Positions 10,889 through 18,580 of a stretch of 64,000 nt of DNA are shown here, in pieces (the stretch's first letter is position 1; each line of letters starts with the position of its first letter). The notes below the pieces were generated by a model. It ran no database searches. It worked only from the letters and a program-made list of their open reading frames with translations, and was not told where the DNA came from. Both the position numbers and the translations under genes were made by a program. Source of the DNA: Sutcliffiella tianshenii. Lineage in GTDB: Bacteria; Bacillota; Bacilli; Bacillales; Bacillaceae_I. Location: positions 38,711-102,710 of the forward strand of contig NZ_JAFBED010000009.1 in assembly GCF_016908565.1 (NCBI RefSeq). Reading direction: 5' to 3'.

Positions 10889-11027
10889 GATTCTAACAAA
10901 TCATTCTCTCATTCTAACAAAATTCAGGAACATTCTAACAAACTTCAGAAACATTCTAACAAATCGGTCCTTCATTCTAACAAATCGGTCCTTCATTCTA
11001 ACAAATCAGCCCAGCATTCTAACAAAT
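10889..11027. repeat. 21-bp-period direct repeat array 1 (TTCTAACAAA core)
   Basis: Seven copies of TTCTAACAAA start at 10891, 10912, 10933, 10954, 10975, 10996 and 11017, exactly 21 bp apart. The 11-bp parts between cores vary, except that two neighbouring units are identical. The array creates an open frame (10820-11104) reading a 7-residue HSNK repeat. That frame looks like a by-product, since no ribosome binding site or conserved domain is visible. It lies between the divergent metI and cydD genes. The spacers are too short for CRISPR. Confidence 0.9.
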
Positions 11028-11145
11028 TGCTTTTTCGTCCAACTTTAAAAGGCCTAAGAAAAGATTCATTCCCCTCCTTTTCGGGAACATACAAATTGTC
11101 ATAAAAAGGTCAATCTCCAAACGGGCAATTAGTACCGTGATGCAT

Positions 11146-11180
11146 TATAATGAGTATAGTATGTGAAATGTTTCACGTAC
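11146..11180 (+). promoter_or_regulatory. Promoter -10 and Rex-like operator ahead of cydDC
   Basis: A TATAAT hexamer sits at 11146-11151. About 11 bases downstream is the perfect palindrome GTGAAATGTTTCAC (11163-11176) with TGTGAA and TTCAC half sites. It matches the Rex type TTGTGAA-W4-TTCACAA except at the outermost bases. Position over the expected transcription start suits repression. No good -35 box is seen. Rex control of cyd genes by NADH/NAD+ ratio is known in bacilli; its use here is inferred. Confidence 0.55.
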
Positions 11181-11245
11181 TCTCGAACCACACTAAATTA
11201 AACCATTTAACATATACGCCAATCTAAAAGGAGAAGTGGCAAAGG

Positions 11246-12979
11246 ATGAAGGATCTTAAAACGATAGCAAAGGCACAACGGAATACAAGGGCAGTGCTTA
11301 TTTTCCTTGCTGTTCTGTCGGGGTTCACTGTCATCGGGCAGGCTTACTTTTTCGTGACGATAGTGGATCGCATCTTCCTGAAGGGTCATACATTCGAGGA
11401 AATCATCCCATTCCTCTCGGGCCTTTTGGCTATCATGGCGTCAAGGGCCTTGCTCACCTATCTGAACGGGGTGGCAGGAGTGAAGATGGCCTCCAAGGTG
11501 AAGCGGGATTTCCGCCATGCACTTTTAAATAAATTTTCTAAAAGCCCTATTCTTGCGTCCTTGAAGGGTCAGTCCGGGCAGAAGGTGAGCGTGATGATGG
11601 ATGCGGTGGATGAGATAGATCCTTATTTCAGCCGCTATATCCCCCAGATGATCCAGTCATCCGTCGTGCCGATCATGATTCTGGTTGCGATTTTCACGCA
11701 GCATATGAATTCTGGCTGGATCATCCTCGTGACGGCGCCGTTCATCCCGATTTTCATGATTGTGGTGGGGCTGAAAACGAAGAAGAAATCCGAGGAGCAG
11801 ATGGATAAGCTAGCGGCATTCTCAGGGAGGTTTCTTGATACGCTGCAAGGCTTGACGACTTTGAAGCTGTTCGGAAGGTCACAAAGACAAAAGGAAACCA
11901 TCCGTGACAGCAGTCTATCCTTCCGTGAAGCGACGATGGAAGTGCTGAAGATCGCGTTTCTCTCATCACTCATGCTTGAGCTGATTTCGATGCTTGCGAT
12001 CGGGCTTATCGCATTGGAAATCGGCCTGCAGATGGTCGTGTTTAAAAATATGACATTCTTTCCGGCGTTCTTCGTGCTGGTGCTCGCACCTGAATTCTAC
12101 TTGTACCTGAAGGATCTCGGCAGTGCGTTCCATACAGGGCGCGGCAGCATGGGAGCGGCGAAAAAGGTGACAGACGAGCTTGCGGTGGAGGAAGAACCGA
12201 TCGAATGGGGCAGCGAAGAGCTGGCCAACCCGGAAATGCCTCCGGTCATCGAGCTTAACAGCATCGGTTTCAGTTATGCGGAAAACGGCTTTACCTTGAA
12301 AAACATACAAACTAAGCTCCCGGCTTACGGACAGATCGCCGTCGTCGGCCGAAGCGGGGCGGGAAAATCCACGCTGCTTAACTTGATGGCAGGCCTGATT
12401 CGCCCGACCGAAGGGGAAGTGCTGGTAGACGGCCGGCCGTTATATGGCTACAAGGAATCAGATTGGTTCGATCAACTCAGCTACATCTCACAGAATCCAT
12501 ATCTTTTTTCCGGGACGATTGCCGAAAACATCGCCATTGGTGGAAAAGGGAATGCGACCCGTGAGGAAATGGAGCAGGCGGCAGAAAAAGCCGGCATCCT
12601 CCCACTGATTCAATCATTGGAGCATGGATTTGATACAAAAATCGGGGAAGCGGGGAGAGGACTTTCCGGAGGCGAAAAGCAGCGGCTTGCTTTGGCGAGG
12701 GCTTTCCTGAAGAGGCCGAATATCATTCTTTTCGATGAACCGACGACAGGACTGGACCTGCAGACCGAGCGGATTTTGCAGAGATCGATGGAGGAATTGG
12801 CGAGGACGTCGACCGTCATCACAGTGGCGCATCGTCTTCACACGATTAAAAAAGCGGATAAGATCCTACTGTTGGAAGCAGGCGTGCTTGTTGCAGAAGG
12901 AACACATGAAGCGCTGCTAAGCACGGTTCCCGCTTACAGGCAAATGGTTTCCGTACAACAGGGAGGTGAAGAGGAATGA
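11246..12979 (+). CDS. cydD: Thiol reductant ABC exporter subunit CydD
   Basis: 577-aa half-transporter with an N-terminal six-helix membrane domain (about 1-310) and a C-terminal ATPase domain. Walker A is VVGRSGAGKST, the signature is LSGGEKQRLALARAF, and Walker B is IILFDEPTTGLD, followed by the H-loop His in VAHRLH. With CydC it forms the heterodimer that exports glutathione/cysteine-type thiols or handles haem, and it is needed to assemble cytochrome bd oxidase. The ATG has AAAGGAGAAG upstream. It overlaps cydC by ATGA. Gene names for the two subunits are sometimes swapped in Bacillus. The cydA-cydB oxidase genes are not next to it here. Confidence 0.9.
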   Translation: MKDLKTIAKAQRNTRAVLIFLAVLSGFTVIGQAYFFVTIVDRIFLKGHTFEEIIPFLSGLLAIMASRALLTYLNGVAGVKMASKVKRDFRHALLNKFSKSPILASLKGQSGQKVSVMMDAVDEIDPYFSRYIPQMIQSSVVPIMILVAIFTQHMNSGWIILVTAPFIPIFMIVVGLKTKKKSEEQMDKLAAFSGRFLDTLQGLTTLKLFGRSQRQKETIRDSSLSFREATMEVLKIAFLSSLMLELISMLAIGLIALEIGLQMVVFKNMTFFPAFFVLVLAPEFYLYLKDLGSAFHTGRGSMGAAKKVTDELAVEEEPIEWGSEELANPEMPPVIELNSIGFSYAENGFTLKNIQTKLPAYGQIAVVGRSGAGKSTLLNLMAGLIRPTEGEVLVDGRPLYGYKESDWFDQLSYISQNPYLFSGTIAENIAIGGKGNATREEMEQAAEKAGILPLIQSLEHGFDTKIGEAGRGLSGGEKQRLALARAFLKRPNIILFDEPTTGLDLQTERILQRSMEELARTSTVITVAHRLHTIKKADKILLLEAGVLVAEGTHEALLSTVPAYRQMVSVQQGGEEE

Positions 12980-14694
12980 AGGATTTAGCGATCGTGATAA
13001 AGCTGATGATGGTGGAGAAGAAGGATGTTTTCCTTTCCATCTTGCTAGGATTCACGGCAGGAATTGCGGCAGTGGGGCTTTTCGCATCAAGCGGATACTT
13101 GATTTCAAAAGCGGCGCTCATGCCTCCGATCTACGCGCTGACCGTCATGATTGCCCTCTTGAAGCTGTTTGGCTTTGCGCGCGCGCTTAGCCGATATGGC
13201 GAACGGTATTTTTCCCACCGTGCGACGTTTACGATCCTTAGTAACTTACGGGTTTCTTTTTATGAGAAGCTGGAGCCGCTTGCCCCGGGGATCTTCCAAA
13301 AATATCGGAGCGGCGACCTGCTCTCAAGAATCGTCGGGGACGTGGAGAGCCTGCAGAACTTCTTTTTGCGCGTCTTCTATCCGCCAATTGTACTCGTCAT
13401 CGTATTTTTGAGTACGATATTCTTTCTCTCGTTCTATTCTGTTTATATTGCACTCGTGATTTTCTTGGGGCTGCTTTTAACAGGATTTATAGTCCCGGCG
13501 ATATTCGCGTGGAAGCAGCGTAAATTATTGAGCAAGGTCCGCGAGCAGCGGGGTGAGCTTTCGACGGAAGTAACGGAGCTATTGTACGGATTCCGTGATT
13601 TGAAAATCTACCAGAAGCTTGCTGGAAAAGAGGAGCAGCTCGTGAAGGCGGCCGACTCTTATCTGAAGGAGCAGGAACGCGAAGGTGTGCAGGCGATGTT
13701 CAATCAATCGGTGAACTCTTTTGCCTCACTTTTTGTATCCTGGATGGTGCTTGCGCTTGGGGCATTTTTAGTGGTGGAAGGCGATTTGAACGGTTTGTTC
13801 CTGGCGATGCTCGTGATGATCTCGTTGACCGTCTTTGAAAATGCCACTCCGATGGCGGTGTTCCCGAACCATCTGGAGGATAGCCGCAGGGCGGCAAAGA
13901 GACTGTATTCGGTGGTGAAGGACGAGAAAAAGGTGAATGGTACGGATTCTTTAGAGCCGTTGCCGTTTGGTAAAGCACTGGATGTGGAGCTTGAGAAAGT
14001 CAGCTTTACTTTTCCCGACGAGCCGCGGATTACGCTGAATGAAATCAGCTTGAGACTGTCTGCCGGATCGAAAACGGCGATTGTCGGTCCGAGCGGTTCC
14101 GGGAAATCCACGGTTCTGCAGCTGCTCCTTAAAATCCAGGAGGCGGACTCCGGTTCAGTTCGCATCGGAGGTATCCCGATCTCACAGATTGAACAGGAAA
14201 ACCTTTGGGAGAGTATGAATGTCGTGCTGCAGGAGAATCATTTTTTCTATGGCAGCATCCGCGATAATCTGTTGCTAGCCGGTGAGGAGCTGGAAGATAC
14301 GGCGTTGTTGTCGGCACTTGCGAAAGTTCGACTCGACTATTTCGCGTTGGAGGATCAGGTGCTGGAAAAGGGAGAAAACCTCTCAGGAGGAGAAAAACAA
14401 CGCTTGGCCATCGCCCGTGCAATGCTGAAGGGCAGCCGCTTATGGCTCTTGGATGAGCCGACCTCGTCTGTCGATGTGTTGACTGAAAAAACGATTTTCC
14501 ACCACCTTTTTGAGCAGGCGAAGGACGATACGCTCGTTCTGGTGAGCCACCGATTGACCGGTTTGGAAAAGATGGACCAGATCATCGTCATGGAGCAGGG
14601 ACGCATCGTGGAATCGGGAAGCTATACCGAACTGATGGAGCGTAAAGGGTACTTTTATGAAATGAAACAGATAGAGAAGAGCGTGTTTATGTGA
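12976..14694 (+). CDS. cydC: Thiol reductant ABC exporter subunit CydC
   Basis: 572-aa partner of CydD with the same fold: a membrane domain (about 1-310) with ARALSRYGERYFSHRATF typical of CydC, then an ATPase domain with Walker A IVGPSGSGKST, signature LSGGEKQRLAIARAM and Walker B LWLLDEPTSSVD. Its ATG overlaps the cydD stop by four bases and is preceded by GGGAGGTGAAGAGG, so the two subunits are translated together in equal amounts. A GC-rich hairpin follows the stop codon. Confidence 0.9.
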   Translation: MKDLAIVIKLMMVEKKDVFLSILLGFTAGIAAVGLFASSGYLISKAALMPPIYALTVMIALLKLFGFARALSRYGERYFSHRATFTILSNLRVSFYEKLEPLAPGIFQKYRSGDLLSRIVGDVESLQNFFLRVFYPPIVLVIVFLSTIFFLSFYSVYIALVIFLGLLLTGFIVPAIFAWKQRKLLSKVREQRGELSTEVTELLYGFRDLKIYQKLAGKEEQLVKAADSYLKEQEREGVQAMFNQSVNSFASLFVSWMVLALGAFLVVEGDLNGLFLAMLVMISLTVFENATPMAVFPNHLEDSRRAAKRLYSVVKDEKKVNGTDSLEPLPFGKALDVELEKVSFTFPDEPRITLNEISLRLSAGSKTAIVGPSGSGKSTVLQLLLKIQEADSGSVRIGGIPISQIEQENLWESMNVVLQENHFFYGSIRDNLLLAGEELEDTALLSALAKVRLDYFALEDQVLEKGENLSGGEKQRLAIARAMLKGSRLWLLDEPTSSVDVLTEKTIFHHLFEQAKDDTLVLVSHRLTGLEKMDQIIVMEQGRIVESGSYTELMERKGYFYEMKQIEKSVFM

Positions 14695-14706
14695 TTTCTG
14701 TGAAGA

Positions 14707-14745
14707 TCGCCCCGATTTTTGGAGTGGGGCGGTCTATTTTTCCGT
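14707..14745 (+). terminator. Likely terminator of cydDC
   Basis: A stem formed by CGCCCCG and CGGGGCGGTC-type sequences (here GCCCCGATTTTTGGAGTGGGGC) is followed by TATTTTTCC. It lies 13 bases beyond the cydC stop. Confidence 0.6.
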
Positions 14746-14786
14746 TGTTTAACTGAGGGTTTTAGGGTTCGGAGCTGTGCTGTGGG

Positions 14787-14910
14787 AGTCTATCGAACTT
14801 TTTTTGAGGTCTATCGGACTTTTTTTAAGATCTATTGAACTTTTTTTAAATTCTATCGAACTATTTTCAAATTCTATCGGACATTTTTCACGTTCTATCG
14901 AACATTTTCC
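14787..14910. repeat. 21-bp-period direct repeat array 2 (TCTATCGAAC core)
   Basis: Six copies of TCTATCGAAC or close variants start at 14789, 14810, 14831, 14852, 14873 and 14894, each exactly 21 bp after the last. Units one to three continue with seven T residues and later units drift. A seventh, decayed unit may begin near 14914. It lies between the convergent cydC and a PepSY gene and fills most of this 315-bp gap. Same geometry as arrays 1 and 3, different core sequence. Confidence 0.9.
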
Positions 14911-15009
14911 AATTATTGGGTCGATTTTGACCCGAGCAGTGCATGGCCCGGACCGGCACACAAATAAAGCAGCCAACTCCACCGAGTCGCCTGCTCCACA
15001 AAATTAATC

Positions 15010-15594
15010 CTAATCATCCCATTCTACATAAAGCATTTTCCCTGTCACGGCATCCACATAGACGGTAACATCCTCATCGTCGTCGCCATTTTCCTTGCCT
15101 GTATCAATTTCGATTTCATATACATGGGATCCGTTTTCCCGATCAAGCTCCACGCTTTCCACGGTTCCTTTGACTTCTTGTAGCGCAACCTCTTCTGCTT
15201 TTTCCAAAGTGATTAACGTTACGTCTTTATCTTCTGTAGAAGCATCCTTTTGGCGGTTACTGTCGTCGTCACGGTTTTCCTTTTTCTCTTTCAAAATTTC
15301 GCCATTCTCCTCGGAGATTTTGAAATCATATTCAAACTGGCCGTCCTCGACTTCGATTTCATATACGTAGCGGCCGTTTTCACGGTCCTTTTCCGCCTCG
15401 GTGATGACGCCGTTCTTTACTTTTGCCAACGCGATCTCGGATGCTTCATCGAGCGTGATTCCCTTTTGATTTGTTTCTGCATTTTCCACCTGCTGAAGGT
15501 TCTGCTCCTTGTTATCCTTCTTCAATACCTCTGCCCCAACACTGACTCCGCCGATCAAAACGGCTCCTGCCATGACTGCTGTGAAAATTTTCAT
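15010..15594 (-). CDS. PepSY domain-containing protein (two PepSY repeats)
   Basis: 194-aa exported protein. An N-terminal hydrophobic signal (MKIFTAVMAGAVLIGGVSVGA) is followed by a charged linker and two PepSY repeats. Each repeat has the ITLDEA or ITLEKA start, a central RENGRYVYEIEV or RENGSHVYEIEI strand and an end strand such as VTGKMLYVEWDD. PepSY domains are best known as inhibitory modules in M4 protease propeptides. In B. subtilis similar YkoI/YkoJ proteins sit beside the YkoGH two-component system, as here. AGGAGG precedes the ATG at 15594. It is separated by about 170 bases from the next gene and may have its own promoter. Confidence 0.85.
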   Translation of the reverse strand: MKIFTAVMAGAVLIGGVSVGAEVLKKDNKEQNLQQVENAETNQKGITLDEASEIALAKVKNGVITEAEKDRENGRYVYEIEVEDGQFEYDFKISEENGEILKEKKENRDDDSNRQKDASTEDKDVTLITLEKAEEVALQEVKGTVESVELDRENGSHVYEIEIDTGKENGDDDEDVTVYVDAVTGKMLYVEWDD

Positions 15595-15761
15595 TATGTT
15601 TTCCTCCTTTAATTTCTGTTAGTTTTACTTGCTACACTTACACTATAGCCAGCGAACATTAATAGAAAAGGAGTGCAACATTAAAAATTTTTAATGAAAG
15701 CAAAAAGGACGATCTGGCAAGCGCGCAGCAACTAAGCAGCGCTTGTCAGATCGTCCATATT

Positions 15762-16316
15762 TTAGTCCCAAGTCAATGATAGGATCTCTCCGGTATAGGC
15801 ATTGATGATGACAAGTGCCTCCGTTTCTTCGTCGACTTCGATTTCGATTTCGTAGACCCTTATCCCATCCTCATCATCGAGTTCGATGTCGTCCACTTTC
15901 CCTGAAACCTCCTGCAGTGCGATTTCTATCGCCTGCTGTTCGGTTAATATCGTAGGGGGAGGTGCTTCTTCAGAAGGCGGCGTTTCTGCAGGGGGGTCAG
16001 TCGGTTTCGGTTCCTCGTGAGCAGGAGGGGTTCCGTCAACATTTGCTTGCAGTCGCTTCAAAGAGGTGACCTCACTGGATTCCCCGTCGATGACGATCTG
16101 GTACACACCTTTTTCATTTTCGATCATGACAACATACTCAGGTTCCTTCAGGGAAATCGATTGGATGGTACTGCCTTCATATTGCGTCTCAACCAGTTCC
16201 TGGATTTCCTTTTCTGAAGCAAGAGCTGCAGTCTCCTTGAAAAAGAGGAAGTAGACGGAAACTGCCCCGGCTATCAGTAATAATAGAACTGCAAGCAATA
16301 TCCATTTACTTCTCAT
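15762..16316 (-). CDS. PepSY domain-containing membrane-anchored protein
   Basis: 184 aa. One N-terminal membrane anchor (WILLAVLLLLIAGAVSVYFLFF), an extracytoplasmic cystatin-like region, a Pro/Glu-rich linker (about residues 95-125) and a C-terminal PepSY repeat (TEQQAIEIALQEVSGKVDDIEL ... INAYTGEILSLTWD). Its ATG overlaps the end of the histidine kinase gene by 11 bases, so it is the third gene of the regulator-kinase operon. The link suggests it modulates the kinase or a cell-wall protease. That is inference from position only. Confidence 0.85.
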   Translation of the reverse strand: MRSKWILLAVLLLLIAGAVSVYFLFFKETAALASEKEIQELVETQYEGSTIQSISLKEPEYVVMIENEKGVYQIVIDGESSEVTSLKRLQANVDGTPPAHEEPKPTDPPAETPPSEEAPPPTILTEQQAIEIALQEVSGKVDDIELDDEDGIRVYEIEIEVDEETEALVIINAYTGEILSLTWD

Positions 16317-17685
16317 CTTTCTGTGCCTTCCTTTCAGCGGTTTTAGGGAGAGTCACCGTCACCGTCGTACCCTCTCCCTCGGTGCTGTCGAGGGTGATGC
16401 GGCCTTTGTGCGCCGCCACTAATTTCTTGGCGATGGAAAGACCGAGTCCTGCCCCGCCAGTCTCACGGGTCCGTGCTTGATCCACCCGGTAAAAGCGGTC
16501 AAATATCTTATCCTTGTCCTCCTCTGGGATCCCGACCCCTCTATCCTGTATAGAAAAGGAAAGGGTCCGCCCAGTCTCGGTCAATTCCAACGTGATAGGT
16601 TCCTGACTGTATTTCCGGGCATTGTCCAGTAAAATATAGACCACTTGCTTCAACTTGTTCTCATCGGCCAATAAGCGGAAGTCTGAACCATTGGTAATAA
16701 TCTCGATATCACGTTTAAAGGTGACGCTCATATGCTTAGCGGCATTTTCACATAACTGCAGTAGGTCCAGCTCGTTCTTTTCAAGCGCCAATCTCGAATC
16801 GGCATTCGCGAGCTCGAGCATCTGCTCTGTCATCTCCCTCATACGTACCGCTTCCGAGTAAATCGCATCGACCGACTCCTCAAGAAGCTCTGGATTCTTC
16901 ATACCCCAGCGCTTCAGCATGCTTGCATAGCTTTCAATGACCGTAAGCGGCGTCTTCAGTTCATGGGAAGCATCGGAAACAAATCTATGCTGCTTTTGAT
17001 AGTTCTTCTCCAAAAGGTCGATCATCTGGTTGAAGGTCAGTCCCATTGTATAGAGCTCATCCTTGGATGATGCGGTCGGCTCGATCTTCTGGTAGTCCCC
17101 GGTGGATTGGATCTGCTTCATGGTGCTTGTAAGTGCATGAATCGGTGTCAGGATCAGCCTGCTGAGCATATTCCCAAAGAACAATGCAGGTATGAGGACA
17201 AATAGGGATGCCAGGGAAAGAACGATCAATAAAGTCCGCAGCGTATTCTGCGATTCCTCGAGACTTTCTGTCACTTCGAGCATTACGATGCTGCCGTCAG
17301 TCCAGATGAGAGGCATCGATACTACGGCATAGGCAATATCATCGAACGTGCGTATTTCCATCGATTGCTCGTTCTGAAATTTGGTGGGCAGCTGCCTCAT
17401 ATAAGCTTTGCGCGAGGTGGCAAATACGGATTTCGTGTCCTCATTGATCACCCGGATCATGCCGTTTCCAGGAAGATAGGCACGCAGCAGATTATCGAGA
17501 TTATCATCGAGTGCTATCGCGTCGTTCACCTCTTTTACCACCGTCTTGGTGTGCTCTGTCACACGGCTCACTTCATTGTCAAAAATGATTCTTTGAAAAA
17601 GGAAATAGATGGCCCCGTTGATTAAGAGGAGCATGATGACGAGCCAGACGCTCGAAAATAAGAGGATTTTACTTTTTATCTTCAT
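16306..17685 (-). CDS. Sensor histidine kinase (YkoH-like, HAMP domain)
   Basis: 459-aa membrane kinase. Two membrane segments (about 7-30 and 150-172) flank an extracytoplasmic sensor loop of about 120 residues. A HAMP domain follows (about 173-230), then the phospho-acceptor H241 in DASHELKTPLTV, an N box (LLDNARKY), and G boxes (DRGVGIPEEDKDKIFDRFYR, GAGLGLSIAKKL). It phosphorylates the regulator encoded immediately upstream. The start lies 4 bases after the regulator stop. The sensed signal is unknown; linked PepSY proteins point to an envelope signal. Confidence 0.92.
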   Translation of the reverse strand: MKIKSKILLFSSVWLVIMLLLINGAIYFLFQRIIFDNEVSRVTEHTKTVVKEVNDAIALDDNLDNLLRAYLPGNGMIRVINEDTKSVFATSRKAYMRQLPTKFQNEQSMEIRTFDDIAYAVVSMPLIWTDGSIVMLEVTESLEESQNTLRTLLIVLSLASLFVLIPALFFGNMLSRLILTPIHALTSTMKQIQSTGDYQKIEPTASSKDELYTMGLTFNQMIDLLEKNYQKQHRFVSDASHELKTPLTVIESYASMLKRWGMKNPELLEESVDAIYSEAVRMREMTEQMLELANADSRLALEKNELDLLQLCENAAKHMSVTFKRDIEIITNGSDFRLLADENKLKQVVYILLDNARKYSQEPITLELTETGRTLSFSIQDRGVGIPEEDKDKIFDRFYRVDQARTRETGGAGLGLSIAKKLVAAHKGRITLDSTEGEGTTVTVTLPKTAERKAQKDEK

Positions 17686-17689
17686 CCGT

Positions 17690-18358
17690 CTACTCCTTTA
17701 AGCGATAACCGACACCGCGGATTGTCTGAAGGGATTCTGTGATGGGCAGTTTTTTCCGGAGATGCCTCACATACACATCTACAATATTCGTGTCGCCATA
17801 ATAGTAGAAGCCCCATACGTTGGTGAGGATCTGCTCGCGGTTCAGGGCCTGGCCCCTATTTTGAATAAAAAAGACTAGGAGCTCGAATTCCTTTGGGGTG
17901 AGGTCGATTTGTTCGTCCCCGTGTTTCACTTCTCTTGTCTTTTCATTGACGGAAAGGTCATGAAAGGTGAGGATGCCGCTTGCTTCCACTTGTGCACTTA
18001 CGGTCCGGATGGTGGCCCGGACTCTGGCAAGCAGCTCCTCGATTTCGAATGGCTTTGTTATATAATCGTTCGCACCAAGGTCGAGTCCGCTCACTTTGTC
18101 GGGGATGGAGTTTCTCGCTGTCAGAAGGATGACCGGCGTGGTGGAGCCGGTGGTCCGTATCCGGCGCAAGACCTCCAACCCGCTCAGCTCAGGAAGCATG
18201 ACATCAAGGAGCACAAGGTCCCAGCTTCCTTCCTTGAATTTCTCAAGCCCGCTTGCCCCGGTAAAGGCAGCATCCGTTTCATAGCCTTCATGCTCCAGCT
18301 CAAGCTGCAGGACCCGCGCGATCTTCTTTTCATCTTCGATTATCAAAATATTGGTCAT
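17690..18358 (-). CDS. Response regulator, OmpR/PhoB family (YkoG-like)
   Basis: 222-aa DNA-binding regulator. The receiver domain has the acidic pair in IIEDE, phospho-acceptor D52 in LVLLDVMLPELSG, Thr in LLTAR and Lys in TKPFE. The winged-helix domain has LTPKEFELLVFFIQNRG and the C-terminal VDVYVRHLRKKL and TIRGVGYRL. The ATG is preceded by AGGAGAAATAGCG. It is divergent from the Fur-controlled ABC exporter and shares a 222-bp intergenic region with it. Confidence 0.92.
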   Translation of the reverse strand: MTNILIIEDEKKIARVLQLELEHEGYETDAAFTGASGLEKFKEGSWDLVLLDVMLPELSGLEVLRRIRTTGSTTPVILLTARNSIPDKVSGLDLGANDYITKPFEIEELLARVRATIRTVSAQVEASGILTFHDLSVNEKTREVKHGDEQIDLTPKEFELLVFFIQNRGQALNREQILTNVWGFYYYGDTNIVDVYVRHLRKKLPITESLQTIRGVGYRLKE

Positions 18359-18439
18359 CGCTATTTCTCCTGTTCTGTAAAAATAGGATTCGTTTGTATT
18401 CTTTATAACACAATTTGCTGCTGAATTCCTATCAGAGCG

Positions 18440-18493
18440 TTGACGGGCAGAAAAGGGAAGTAGTATAGTGGAATTAATTGAAAATCATTATCA
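18440..18493 (+). promoter_or_regulatory. Sigma-A promoter with Fur box for the YwjA-like exporter
   Basis: TTGACG at 18440-18445 and TATAGT at 18464-18469, 18 bp apart, form a fair sigma-A promoter. At 18479-18493 is TGAAAATCATTATCA, which differs at one base from the 7-1-7 Fur box TGATAATNATTATCA, and it continues as ATTAG. The operator covers the expected transcription start. B. subtilis ywjA is, as I recall, a Fur-regulon gene, which agrees. Confidence 0.75.
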
Positions 18494-18580
18494 TTAGTGT
18501 CCCGAAAAAAATAATACTAGAATCTGAGATTTATAGGTACAATATAGAAAACTACTACATAGAAAAAGGAGGGGAAAAGC

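Noticed and set aside
10820..11104. Open frame encoding a 94-residue HSNK-repeat peptide
   Set aside because: It is created by the 21-bp array (21 is a multiple of 3), lacks a ribosome binding site and conserved domain. The same array type makes equally long frames on other strands in the other two arrays.
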